From contig NZ_LXET01000028.1 in the NCBI RefSeq assembly GCF_001655005.1, positions 1-17,985 on the forward strand: a DNA stretch of 17,985 nt, given 5' to 3'. The notes under the pieces were generated by a model. That model searched no databases, was not told the DNA's origin, and worked only from the letters and a program-made list of their open reading frames with translations. Source of the DNA: Hafnia paralvei ATCC 29927 (GTDB lineage: Bacteria > Pseudomonadota > Gammaproteobacteria > Enterobacterales > Enterobacteriaceae). Position 1 is the first letter of the stretch. Each line of letters begins with the position of its first letter. Of this stretch, positions 1 to 7,761 are shown one piece after another. Both the position numbers and the translations under genes were made by a program.

Positions 1-99
1 GACTCGGACGCCTGCACGGAGTGCATGTCAGTTTCGGTACATTAGGCGTACGAAATTCACTCTGAACTCACATATCAGACGACCGGAACGCCACAGCGA
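1..99. other. Non-coding stretch downstream of fliK
   Basis: No gene can be supported here. On the minus strand this follows fliK, where fliL would be expected next, but no fliL start is visible, so the spacing after fliK is at least about 100 bases. A short inverted repeat (TGCAC-GGA-GTGCA) lies near the left edge. It has no clear T-tract, so I do not call it a terminator. Confidence 0.4.
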
Positions 100-1443
100 T
101 TACACACTAATATCCACTCCCCCAACTCTCACCGATTTCGACGCAACGGCAGTTGCTATCACCGCGTCATCGTGGTTCTCGGATATGCTAAACACACCTG
201 ATGTCGCTTGACGATCGGCTGAGTTTTGCTGTGAACCGTTCCACTGTGGCTGAGCGTCACTGCCTACGCTGCTTTGTCCAAGCTGAATTCCGCTATCGGC
301 TAGCGCCGTGCGGAGCTGAGGTAATGCGGCTTCAAGTGCCGCGCGTACCTGACTATGGCCAGAAGCCATATGCAGCTGTGCTTGGTTATCATCAATTCGT
401 AGGCTGATTTGTAGCGTACCAAGATCTTGTGGATGTAACCGCAGCTCGGCGCTATGTTGGCCGTTTCGATTAAACATCATGATTTGTTGCCCCAGCGCTT
501 GCTGCCATTCGCTGCTGCCTAGTTGCGCGTTTAATACCGGTGTGGGCAGCGGTGTGGTGGGGGCAGCTATCGTGTTGGTTATTACCGGGCTGCTAGCGGT
601 GATATTGGTTAGCGCATGAGGCTGCGCGTGGGCTGGCTGCAAAGCGCTAGTCTCACTGTGCTGCGGCAGCGCATTTTCTGGCTGGGCGGCAAGCTTCAGC
701 GGAATATCCGTTGCATTTGTCGGTACTGCTTTGGTTTCAACGGCAGACTTTAGCGCTGAAGGATCGACTTTTTTGCTTGATGCGGCGGTGATAGGCAACG
801 AAAGTTGATGTTCGTCTAGCTCTGCATCTGGCTTGTCTGTTTTCAGCAGTAAGTGAAGATCTCGGCTAGCATCCTTTTTGTTTTCACCGGAAAGCAGGGT
901 TAGGGCTGGTTCTGACGTATCCGTAACGGGGGTATCTGATAAGGCCTTGGGCAACGAATTTGGCAGCATGGCAAGCAGTGCGCTGATAGCCGCCTGTCCG
1001 GCTTGCTCGTTCTCTTTATCGGTCTCTTTGCCTGTGAGTGATTCGGTTAGCGCTTGCACGCTGCCATCGAGTGGCGCTTTACCTTTATCGTTCAGCGAAA
1101 CATTAAGCGATGCCAACAGTTTTTGTTGCTGTTGAGGATCTAACTGAGCCAGTTGGCTCAATAGTTGCTGCGCGTCTTTGCCTTCTTCTGGCTGTGTCTT
1201 TGCCTGTTGCAGCGTTTTAGCCAGCGCGGCTTGCAAGGCTTTGAGATCGGTTTTTGCGGTTAACGCAGATCCTGTCTGCTTTGATGTATCCTGCGGTGTT
1301 TGGCGTCCTTTAGTTAACGTATGGGCCTGTGATAAAACGTCGGAAAACGGCGCCGCGCTTTCAGATTGGGCGTTAGCTCCAGCACTATTGGAGGGTGTTG
1401 CGGTATGATTTGCAGCCGTAACAACGAGCAATTGGGACGTCAT
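100..1443 (-). CDS. fliK: Flagellar hook-length control protein FliK
   Basis: FliK is the secreted molecular ruler that sets hook length and triggers the export substrate switch from rod/hook to filament proteins through FlhB. The 447-residue product has the expected build. A long low-complexity N-terminal and central region is rich in Q, A, T, S and P (about residues 1-305). A compact conserved C-terminal domain follows (about 308-392), with the recognisable stretch LRLHPQDLG (335-342) and a following DDNQAQ segment. This is longer than the roughly 375-405 residues recalled for E. coli and Salmonella; the extra length lies in the ruler region, which varies between species. The ATG overlaps the fliJ stop codon (ATGA), so the two are translationally coupled. 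It is the last complete gene of the fliF-K operon in this window. Identity is secure from the C-terminal domain and position; the N-terminal part would not be diagnostic alone. Confidence 0.96.
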   Translation of the reverse strand: MTSQLLVVTAANHTATPSNSAGANAQSESAAPFSDVLSQAHTLTKGRQTPQDTSKQTGSALTAKTDLKALQAALAKTLQQAKTQPEEGKDAQQLLSQLAQLDPQQQQKLLASLNVSLNDKGKAPLDGSVQALTESLTGKETDKENEQAGQAAISALLAMLPNSLPKALSDTPVTDTSEPALTLLSGENKKDASRDLHLLLKTDKPDAELDEHQLSLPITAASSKKVDPSALKSAVETKAVPTNATDIPLKLAAQPENALPQHSETSALQPAHAQPHALTNITASSPVITNTIAAPTTPLPTPVLNAQLGSSEWQQALGQQIMMFNRNGQHSAELRLHPQDLGTLQISLRIDDNQAQLHMASGHSQVRAALEAALPQLRTALADSGIQLGQSSVGSDAQPQWNGSQQNSADRQATSGVFSISENHDDAVIATAVASKSVRVGGVDISV

Positions 1444-1880
1444 GATTTTTCTCTCCTCATGGCGGCACGCTGGGCGTACTCATCCATCCGTTTTTGATCT
1501 TGTTTATTGAGCTGCATTTTTAGCTGCTGCTCCTGACGTTCATGCAGCGTACAAAATGCATTGAGACGCTGTTGTTTTTCCTGCCAGCAGCGGGTCGCTG
1601 TAACTAGCCGAACATTGCACTGATTAAGCTGAATTCGATGTTGATCAATCGCTTGATCCAAGGTGCGAATGAACTGCTGGTAATTTTGCCAACGGGAGGC
1701 ATCCATACCGCCGCTCATTCCCTGATTCAGTTTCTGACGATATTCATCTTGATAATTCAGTAACATACTGAGCTGTTGCTCTGCATGCAGGTATGCTTGA
1801 CGCGACTTTCCCAATGCGGTTGTCGCATCATCAACATCTTGCTGTGCAAGGTCACGTAGTGTGCTCATAGGTGAAGACAT
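1440..1880 (-). CDS. fliJ: Flagellar export chaperone/stalk protein FliJ
   Basis: FliJ is a small soluble coiled-coil protein of the flagellar type III export apparatus. It sits in the FliI ATPase ring, contacts FlhA and recycles chaperones. The 146-residue product is close to the roughly 147 residues of E. coli FliJ and is almost entirely helical, with many Q, R, L and E residues, fitting an antiparallel coiled coil. The chosen ATG (1878-1880) has a strong GGAGG five bases upstream. A second in-frame ATG five codons later (MSTLRDLAQ) is possible but less well placed. Its stop overlaps the fliK start. Unusually, 194 bases separate it from fliI, where other genes of this operon overlap, so it depends on its own ribosome-binding site. 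Confidence 0.93.
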   Translation of the reverse strand: MSSPMSTLRDLAQQDVDDATTALGKSRQAYLHAEQQLSMLLNYQDEYRQKLNQGMSGGMDASRWQNYQQFIRTLDQAIDQHRIQLNQCNVRLVTATRCWQEKQQRLNAFCTLHERQEQQLKMQLNKQDQKRMDEYAQRAAMRREKS

Positions 1881-2074
1881 AATTACCTCCTATCTCAAGT
1901 GCGCCAGAGCCGAACTCACCGAGCGCGCAGAGACTCCTATTTATCCCCGTCATACTTGAAGTGGTATGTGCGGTGGCTGTATTTGTTCACTCTCGTAACA
2001 GCGTTATTGATGCTGTTTGGGGCGTATAAACAGCCCTCTTCGTACAACGCCCCGTTATTGGGTCATAAAATGTC
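1881..2074. repeat. Repeat relic inserted between fliI and fliJ
   Basis: This 194-bp gap interrupts an otherwise tightly packed operon. Read on the plus strand, about 1945-2000 resembles the left half of a dispersed palindromic repeat I recall from Yersinia, Serratia and relatives (beginning CCCGTCATACTTCAAG). The local text CCCGTCATACTTGAAG is nearly identical, and the following GTGCGGTGGCTG resembles GTGCGTTGGCTG. An inverted repeat GCTGTTT/AAACAGC (2012-2018 and 2028-2034) lies within it. A plus-strand frame spans 1899-2120 and runs into fliI; its translation (SPSYLKWYVRWLYLFT) looks like the usual spurious translation of this repeat, so I do not call it a gene. The match is from memory and only half of the repeat is recognisable. 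Confidence 0.5.
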
Positions 2075-3436
2075 CTACGCGGGGAACAACGCCTGTAGGC
2101 TTGAGCAGGCATCGGTGTAGCCGCTGCGCTCGAAGATCCCTTGTTGCAAAAACGCTTCTAAATGGGGATATAGCGTAATGGCCTGATCCAGCATAGGATC
2201 GGAGCCTTTAGCGTAAGCACCGACGCTGATGAGATCGCGGTTACGCTGATAGCTAGAAAGTAGCTGCTTAAACCGTCGAACTCGTGCGTAGTGATCGTCG
2301 CTAATCAGCGATGTCATGGCGCGACTGATTGAGGCTTCAATATCGATAGCTGGGTAGTGACCGGATTCGGCCAAACGGCGAGACAACACGATGTGGCCAT
2401 CGAGAATCGCGCGTGCCGAGTCAGCGATAGGATCTTGCTGATCGTCGCCCTCAGTCAGCACAGTATAAAATGCGGTGATTGAGCCGCCACCGTGGGTGCC
2501 GTTGCCAGCGCGTTCAACCAGCGCCGGAAGTTTGGCGAACACCGACGGTGGATAGCCTTTGGTTGCGGGCGGTTCGCCGATAGCCAAGGCAATTTCACGT
2601 TGCGCCATCGCATAGCGGGTGAGGGAGTCCATAATCAGCAATACGTGCTGTCCACGATCGCGAAAATCTTCAGCAATGCGCGTAGCATAGGATGCTCCCT
2701 GCATACGGAGCAGCGGGGAAACATCGGCGGGCGCAGCGATAACCACTGAACGTTTGCGACCTTCATCACCGAGAATATTTTCGATGAAATCTTTGACTTC
2801 GCGGCCGCGTTCACCGATCAGCCCAACGACGATCACATCGGCTTGGGTATAGCGCGCCATCATGCCGAGCAGTACACTTTTCCCCACGCCTGAACCCGCG
2901 AACAGCCCCATGCGCTGACCGCGCCCAACGGTGAGCAGCGCATTAATCGCACGTACGCCAACGTCGAGCACGTCAACAATCGGCGTACGCTGTAATGGGT
3001 TGAACGGCATAGTGGTTAAACTGCCGACATCGGCTTCTTCCGGCGGGGGCAATCCGTCGAGTGGCTTGGCTCCGCCGTCTAACACGCGGCCTAATAGCAT
3101 GGGTCCCAGCGGCAGTTGTTTGCCGCCGGACTGTAACCCGCCGCCTTGAGAACATACGCGCGCACCGGGAACAATGCCGTCGACGTCTTCAAGCGGCATC
3201 AAAAATAGCTGCTGCCCGTTAAAACCAACCACTTCAGCTTCGACCTGCTGGATTTTTACTCCATCATTACGCTCTATTAGACAGGTAGCGCCAATAGGGA
3301 GCTGAAGCCCACTGGCCTCGAGAACCAGTCCCGTCGCACGGGTCAGCCGCCCATAGCGTCTCGCAGATGGGATCTGCGGAATCCGCTTTTCAAAGGCATC
3401 TAAGGTGCTAAGCCAAGTATTGAGGCGTTGGGTCAT
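2075..3436 (-). CDS. fliI: Flagellum-specific ATPase FliI
   Basis: FliI is the hexameric ATPase at the base of the flagellar type III export gate. It is related to the F1-ATPase beta subunit, and ATP hydrolysis helps unload substrates from chaperones. In the 453-residue product the P-loop is AGSGVGKS (180-187, catalytic Lys186), the catalytic glutamate lies in GLIGERGREV (Glu209), and Walker B is HVLLIMD (264-270). The N-terminal stretch RRYGRLTRATGLVLEASGLQLP matches enteric FliI closely. I start at the ATG at 3434-3436 (MTQRLNTW), which gives a four-base ATGA overlap with fliH and agrees with the family; an in-frame start ten codons upstream would add residues unlike other FliI proteins. 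FliH binds its N-terminus and FliJ its central pore. Length is close to the roughly 457 residues of E. coli FliI. Confidence 0.97.
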   Translation of the reverse strand: MTQRLNTWLSTLDAFEKRIPQIPSARRYGRLTRATGLVLEASGLQLPIGATCLIERNDGVKIQQVEAEVVGFNGQQLFLMPLEDVDGIVPGARVCSQGGGLQSGGKQLPLGPMLLGRVLDGGAKPLDGLPPPEEADVGSLTTMPFNPLQRTPIVDVLDVGVRAINALLTVGRGQRMGLFAGSGVGKSVLLGMMARYTQADVIVVGLIGERGREVKDFIENILGDEGRKRSVVIAAPADVSPLLRMQGASYATRIAEDFRDRGQHVLLIMDSLTRYAMAQREIALAIGEPPATKGYPPSVFAKLPALVERAGNGTHGGGSITAFYTVLTEGDDQQDPIADSARAILDGHIVLSRRLAESGHYPAIDIEASISRAMTSLISDDHYARVRRFKQLLSSYQRNRDLISVGAYAKGSDPMLDQAITLYPHLEAFLQQGIFERSGYTDACSSLQALFPA

Positions 3437-4194
3437 AACGGCAGCTCCGGCGCGGCCAGTTTGCACAGTTCTTGCCAGCGAGTGGCGATGCTGGCATCGA
3501 GTTCACCGCCTTCGGCGCTTATTTTGCAGCCGCCGCGGTGTAGCTGGGTATCGGCGAGTAAACGCCATCCTTGTTGCTCTAACTGTACGCCGAGCTGTTG
3601 TTGAATAATCGGCAAATCTTGCGGATTCACACGCAGTTGTAAATTGCCGTTAAACAACGGTTCCTGATTAATGAGGTGCTGGATTTGCTGCAACACCGCG
3701 CTGGCGTCGCAGACCGGAGACTGGCCGATAATCTGTTTTGCGGCGGTGAGCGCCATTTGCATCAGCCGCGCGGCAATCACGTTATCCATCGCCTGTAGAG
3801 AACTTTGAAATTCTTGGGCGAGTTGACGCCAGTGGTCTAGCAGCGGTTGTTGCTCGGCTTGTGCCTGCTGTAATCCTTGCGAACGGCCTTCATTAAGCCC
3901 CTGCTGGAAGCCGGTATCGTACCCTTGTTTTTCGCCTTGTTGCAGGCCGTGCTGATAGCCTTGCATTTGGGCGTCTTCACGCAGTTGCTCAAGCTCGGCC
4001 TGAGCAATAACGGCGGGCGTTGATTCGGCCGCTGGCGGCAGCGGCTCCATCTTAAACGCGGGCATTTTGGGTTTGCGGGGCGCGGAAAAATCGCGCATTT
4101 CCCAACGTTGCCACTGCTGATTGGTTTCCTCAATGGTGGCTTTAGGGAAAACCGCTTTGCGGAATCCCTCTTTATTATTTGGAGGATTAGACAT
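3433..4194 (-). CDS. fliH: Flagellar export stator FliH, N-terminally extended
   Basis: FliH is the peripheral-stalk-like partner of FliI; it holds the ATPase in check and docks it to the C-ring and FlhA. The 253-residue product carries an unbroken GxxxG ladder with glycines every four residues from Gly79 to Gly107, the hallmark of FliH. The C-terminal FliI-binding region ends in the conserved GGELDASIATRWQELCKLA segment. The docking tryptophans recalled as W7 and W10 in Salmonella correspond here to Trp28 and Trp31 (QQWQRWEM), so about 21 residues precede the usual start. The ATG at 4192-4194 is supported by GAGG six bases upstream; the next ATG (Met33) lies beyond the tryptophans and has poor spacing, so the long form seems real. 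It overlaps fliG by eight bases and fliI by four. Confidence 0.95.
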   Translation of the reverse strand: MSNPPNNKEGFRKAVFPKATIEETNQQWQRWEMRDFSAPRKPKMPAFKMEPLPPAAESTPAVIAQAELEQLREDAQMQGYQHGLQQGEKQGYDTGFQQGLNEGRSQGLQQAQAEQQPLLDHWRQLAQEFQSSLQAMDNVIAARLMQMALTAAKQIIGQSPVCDASAVLQQIQHLINQEPLFNGNLQLRVNPQDLPIIQQQLGVQLEQQGWRLLADTQLHRGGCKISAEGGELDASIATRWQELCKLAAPELPL

Positions 4195-5179
4195 ATGCGT
4201 CCTCGCCGCCGCCGATCATCACTTCGCCACTTTCGGCTAAACGACGTACGATCAGCAGAATCGCTTTTTGCTCGCTTTCTACCAGTGATAGACGAATAGG
4301 TCCACGGGTTGAGAGATCGTCGCGTAGAATATCTGCCGCACGCTGCGACATATTGCGCATAAACTTCTCGCGCAGCGCTTCGTTGGCCCCCTTGAGGGCG
4401 ATGAGCAGAGATTCGGACTCCACTTCCTGCAAAATGCGCTGGATGCTGCGATCGTCGACATCGACCAGATTTTCGAACAGGAACATCTCATCAATGATTT
4501 TTTGTGCCAGCTCACCGTCGTAGGTGCGCATGGCTTCAATGACAGACTCTTCTTGTTGGGTTTTCATCAGGTTGATAATTTCAGCCGCGGTGCGAATACC
4601 CCCCATTTTGCTGCGTTTGAGATTTTGTCCGTCGAGCAAACCGTTAAGGACTTCAGTCAGCTCTTGCAGGGCTGTAGGTTGAACACCGCCAAAGGTGGCG
4701 ATGCGTAGCACCACATCGTTACGCTGGCGTTCGTCAAACTGCGCCAAAATATCGGCTGCCTGCGCACGCTTTAAGTGCACCAGAATAGTGGCGATAATCT
4801 GCGGATGTTCGTCGCGGATAATATCGGCGGCGGCCTGCGGCTCCATAAAGTTAAGCGTTTCAATACCGCTGGCGGTTTCACGTGACTCGAGAATGTCCTC
4901 TAGCAGGCTGGAAGCGCGCTCTTCGCCTAGCGCTTTGACCAGCACCGAACGTAGGTAGTCGCTGGCGTTAACGCTGAGCGCTTCATACTGCTCGGCCTCG
5001 TCTTGTAACTCATTGAGCACTTCGCCCAGTTGCTGATGAGAAACCTGACTCATGGTGGCCATGGTGGTGCTGAGGTGCTGCACTTCGCGAGTGGAGAGGT
5101 GTTTGAACACCTCTGCCGCACGGTCTTCACCGATAGTCATCAACAAAATTGCACTTTTTTCAGTCGCGGTCATGGTCAT
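4187..5179 (-). CDS. fliG: Flagellar motor switch protein FliG
   Basis: FliG is the rotor protein of the C-ring that couples the MS ring (FliF) to FliM and receives torque from MotA. The 330-residue product is one residue shorter than recalled E. coli FliG and very similar throughout. The N-terminal FliF-binding domain starts TEKSAILLMTIGEDRAAEVF. The middle domain has the EHPQ motif within IRDEHPQIIATILVHL and a GGVQP segment. The C-terminal torque helix reads LREKFMRNMSQRAADILRDDL, keeping the alternating Lys/Arg/Asp charges. The first of two close ATGs (5177-5179) overlaps the fliF stop as ATGA. Its TAA lies inside the start of fliH. No defects are visible. Confidence 0.98.
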   Translation of the reverse strand: MTMTATEKSAILLMTIGEDRAAEVFKHLSTREVQHLSTTMATMSQVSHQQLGEVLNELQDEAEQYEALSVNASDYLRSVLVKALGEERASSLLEDILESRETASGIETLNFMEPQAAADIIRDEHPQIIATILVHLKRAQAADILAQFDERQRNDVVLRIATFGGVQPTALQELTEVLNGLLDGQNLKRSKMGGIRTAAEIINLMKTQQEESVIEAMRTYDGELAQKIIDEMFLFENLVDVDDRSIQRILQEVESESLLIALKGANEALREKFMRNMSQRAADILRDDLSTRGPIRLSLVESEQKAILLIVRRLAESGEVMIGGGEDAYV

Positions 5180-6897
5180 TGTTCGTTACTCATCCATTGG
5201 CGAATTACCAGAGCGACCACTCTAGGGTCTTGCTCAGCCATATCACGTACGCGCTGTGCCTGCTGTTCAGCCGTGGCGCGTTGTTGCGATTTACGACGAT
5301 TCTGTATTTCTTCATTACTTGGTTTCGCAGGCTGAACCGGCGTGGTCACTATTGGCGTTGGTTCAACACGGCGAGCAGGCTGCGCGTTCGCCAACTGTTT
5401 GTTCAGCAGTGGCTTAACCAGTTTGCGCCACAGGATGAAGGCCACAATCAGTACCAGCAGATAACGGCCAAGAGTCATCAGCAGATCAAAGAAGCTGGAT
5501 TGCTGCCAGAATGGCACATCACCACTTTCTTCTGCGCTAGTAGTGAATGGCGTATTCACCACATTGAGCGTATCGCCTCGGGTTGCAGAGAAGCCCATGG
5601 CCTCACGCACCAATGCGGTCACTTGCTCCAGTTGTTGCGGCGTTAATGGAATACTTTTCCCGCTGGCGTTGGTGGCGTAATTAACGACCACGGCAACCGA
5701 CAGGCGATCGACGTTCCCCGCTTTTTGCTGGGTGTGACGAATCGTGCGGTCAACTTCATAGTTGATAGTTTCATCGCGGCGAGCGTTCGATGCAGAACTG
5801 CTGCGGCGTCCATTAGTATCAATGGTAGACGACGCTGGCCGCTGTGCATTGGCTGTATTGGCGTTGGCGCCACCGGCCTGTGGTGGATTAGTGATGTTAC
5901 CCGTCGCTGCTGGGGCAGGTTGATTGGTTAATGCCCCAGGGACACCACCGGATAACTGTCCGCCGGACTGCGAGCTGTCGCTGAGTTGCTGACTACGTAC
6001 CGCGGCTTGATTAGGAGCCTGATTCGGCTTGTATTCTTCGTCGGTCTGTTCACGTACGGCATTATCTATCTGTGCGGTGACCTGCGCGTGCACGTTACCA
6101 TTGCCAACCATGGGCTGAAGAATGGCTTCAATACGGCGCTGAATACGGCTTTCAACTTCGTTGGCGTATTTAAGCTGGGTCGCGTTTAAGTCGCGTCCGG
6201 TGCCATCAGACTGGGTCAGCAGGTGACCGCCTTGATCGACAACGGTGACGTTCCCTGCGGGAAGACCGGCAACGCTGCTAGAAACCATATACACGATGGC
6301 GTTGATTTGTCCTTCATCTAGCGCACGCCCCGGTTGTAGATTTAAGGTCACGGAGGCGGAAGGCTGTTTTTGCTCGCGTACAAACAGAGACGGCTTAGGT
6401 AAGGCTAAATGTACGCGCGCAGTTTGTACTGGTCCGAGTGTTTCAATAGTTCGAGAGAGTTCGCCTTCCAGCGCGCGTTGGTAGTTGATTTGTTCGCTGA
6501 ATTGGCTGATACCAAACTTTTCTTGGTCTAACAGCTCAAAACCTACCGCTCCACCTTTCGGTAAGCCCTGCTGCGCCAAGCGCAAGCGGGTTTCATGTAC
6601 CTTATCGGCCGGAATTAACAGTGCAGTGCCGTTATCCGCAAAGCGATAGGGGATGTTCATCTGGGTGAGTTGGGTGACGATAGCGCCACCGTCGCGATCG
6701 CTGATATTGCTATACAGCACGCGATAGTCTGGTGATTTTGCCCACAGAGCGAGCACGGCGACAACCGCGATCGCAATCGCTCCGGCGATGAGCAATGGAA
6801 TTTTTGGGTTAGCACGTAGACGATTCACTAGGGTAGCGAAACCGCCATCTCCGCTTTTTGCTGTGGTGCCCGCGGTACCGTTGGCTGAAGCGTTCAT
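5176..6897 (-). CDS. fliF: Flagellar MS-ring protein FliF
   Basis: FliF forms the inner-membrane MS ring on which rod, C-ring and export gate are built. The 573-residue product has a first membrane helix at about 33-53 (a run of I, A, V and L after PKIPLL). A large periplasmic ring-building region follows, containing SKSPDYRVLYSN-like text and LSRTIETLGPVQTARVHLALP. A second membrane helix lies at about 472-490. The C-terminal FliG-binding tail ends RVVALVIRQWMSNEQ. The roughly 300-370 loop is rich in N, Q, A and P and accounts for most of the extra length over the roughly 550-560 residues of E. coli and Salmonella. It is the first gene of the minus-strand operon, divergent from fliE across 285 bases. 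Its stop overlaps the fliG start. Confidence 0.98.
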   Translation of the reverse strand: MNASANGTAGTTAKSGDGGFATLVNRLRANPKIPLLIAGAIAIAVVAVLALWAKSPDYRVLYSNISDRDGGAIVTQLTQMNIPYRFADNGTALLIPADKVHETRLRLAQQGLPKGGAVGFELLDQEKFGISQFSEQINYQRALEGELSRTIETLGPVQTARVHLALPKPSLFVREQKQPSASVTLNLQPGRALDEGQINAIVYMVSSSVAGLPAGNVTVVDQGGHLLTQSDGTGRDLNATQLKYANEVESRIQRRIEAILQPMVGNGNVHAQVTAQIDNAVREQTDEEYKPNQAPNQAAVRSQQLSDSSQSGGQLSGGVPGALTNQPAPAATGNITNPPQAGGANANTANAQRPASSTIDTNGRRSSSASNARRDETINYEVDRTIRHTQQKAGNVDRLSVAVVVNYATNASGKSIPLTPQQLEQVTALVREAMGFSATRGDTLNVVNTPFTTSAEESGDVPFWQQSSFFDLLMTLGRYLLVLIVAFILWRKLVKPLLNKQLANAQPARRVEPTPIVTTPVQPAKPSNEEIQNRRKSQQRATAEQQAQRVRDMAEQDPRVVALVIRQWMSNEQ

Positions 6898-7182
6898 GTG
6901 CTTACCTTGTCTTTCAGTTGAGCCGGGAAATAACCCCGGAATAAATTAATGTCTTGCAAAACGGACTCCCTGACGCGCTATCAGCGAAATGTATTCAATC
7001 AGAGCCTTTTCTTGGAAGGTCTGCGGCTTACAAAAGTAGGCAGGGTATTATTCTGCGGGGAGGGGAAATTTGATGGGAGAATAAGGCCCTATTTTTGCGT
7101 CTATTTAGCGGCTTTACTCTTTGACCTCTATGGTAGGGTGATGCGCTATGGGTAAAAGTGATTAATCAAGAGGGTATCGGCA
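6898..7182. promoter_or_regulatory. Divergent fliF/fliE regulatory region
   Basis: This 285-bp region separates the divergent fliF and fliE starts and must hold promoters for both; in enteric bacteria these are class 2, FlhD4C2-activated. A weak candidate FlhD4C2 box can be laid out as GATGGGAGAATAAGGC (7072-7087), 11 bases, then GTCTATTTAGCGGCTT (7099-7114). About half the positions agree with the recalled consensus halves, including the CTATTT core. A possible -10 for fliE is TATGGT (7129-7134). A plus-strand frame of 68 codons at 6949-7155 has no recognisable family and I leave it out. Confidence 0.35.
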
Positions 7183-7497
7183 GTGGCGATAGTCGGAATT
7201 GAAGGCGTACTTCAGCAGTTACAGGCAACCGCAGTTTCAGCAGCCAATCGTAGTCAAAATAGCGAAGCACCGCAGGGCGCATTTGCTGCGGAGCTCAAAG
7301 CGGCGGTTAACCGTATCAGCGAAACGCAAAATAACGCTCGTGTTCAGGCGCAGAATTTTGAGATGGGTGTTCCGGGCGTAGCGTTAAACGACGTGATGGT
7401 CGATTTGCAAAAATCCGGCATTTCGCTGCAGATGGGGATTCAGGTGCGTAATCGTCTGGTTGCCGCCTATCAAGATATTATGAATATGCAGGTTTAG
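7183..7497 (+). CDS. fliE: Flagellar hook-basal body protein FliE
   Basis: FliE is the small periplasmic rod-base protein that joins the MS ring to the proximal rod and is among the first proteins exported. The 104-residue product matches E. coli FliE in length and at both ends: IxGIEGVxxQLQATAxSA near the start and PGVALNDVM, MGIQVRNRLVAAYQDIMNMQV at the end. The start is GTG (7183-7185), with AGGG eight bases upstream; no upstream ATG fits the family. The last 20 coding bases plus stop lie in a 23-bp sequence repeated exactly at 8455-8477, interpreted as an attachment site (see the mobile element). The gene is complete, as expected when an element integrates at a 3' end and restores the coding end. 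Confidence 0.97.
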   Translation: MAIVGIEGVLQQLQATAVSAANRSQNSEAPQGAFAAELKAAVNRISETQNNARVQAQNFEMGVPGVALNDVMVDLQKSGISLQMGIQVRNRLVAAYQDIMNMQV

Positions 7498-7499
7498 CG
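7477..7499. repeat. Putative attL (fliE 3' end, exact direct repeat copy 1)
   Basis: The 23 bases run from ATTATGAATATG through CAGGTTTAGCG. They encode the last residues of FliE (IMNMQV), the TAG stop and two further bases. The identical sequence recurs at 8455-8477. The match breaks at both ends (T versus C before it, T versus G after it). A coding 3' end serving as integration core is typical of tyrosine recombinase elements. Confidence 0.75.
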
Positions 7500-7526
7500 T
7501 GGTGATACTATTGTTTTATAAAGAAT

Positions 7527-7739
7527 TTATCTATTGCTAACTTTGCTATGGGGCATGGATGGGGCAAAGTCAGATAATGTCTGGTTCAGCATGGCTACTT
7601 GCTCGCTATTTGTTTCCTCCATCCAAGCTCCATAAACTTGATAAACCAGTTGTGCATTCATGATTTTTCTGGATAACCGCTGCGACGCCAGAAAACAACG
7701 CACAGTGGGCAAGTTCGTCTCATTGACGGCTATCCCCAC
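7527..7739 (-). pseudogene. Tyrosine integrase C-terminal fragment (relic)
   Basis: The 70-codon frame ends with text typical of the C-terminus of lambdoid prophage integrases: NAQLVYQVYGAWMEETNSEQ followed by VAMLNQTLSDFAPSMPH. The catalytic tyrosine should be one of those in VYQVYG. In functional enzymes this is preceded by (S/A)xxIASQMGHxNAQ, carrying the active-site histidine. Here the same place reads FLASQRLSRKIMNAQ: LASQ and NAQ survive, but MGH has been replaced and the spacing is wrong. Nothing of the catalytic Arg...HxxR boxes or the DNA-binding domains remains, because a lipoprotein gene begins only 22 bases upstream. It therefore cannot be an active recombinase. Its 3' end points toward the putative attL 28 bases away. 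Family assignment is from recalled motifs; I am confident of the class but not of the parent phage. Confidence 0.75.
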
Positions 7740-7761
7740 CTAACCGGCTGGAAGGTCGGTA

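Noticed and set aside
1899..2120. 73-codon plus-strand frame with a hydrophobic run between fliI and fliJ
   Set aside because: It runs into the end of fliI on the other strand and its translation looks like that of a dispersed palindromic repeat (PSYxKxxVRWL pattern). No ribosome-binding site supports it.
6949..7155. 68-codon plus-strand frame in the fliF-fliE regulatory region
   Set aside because: No convincing ribosome-binding site or family features, and it covers the region where divergent promoters must lie.
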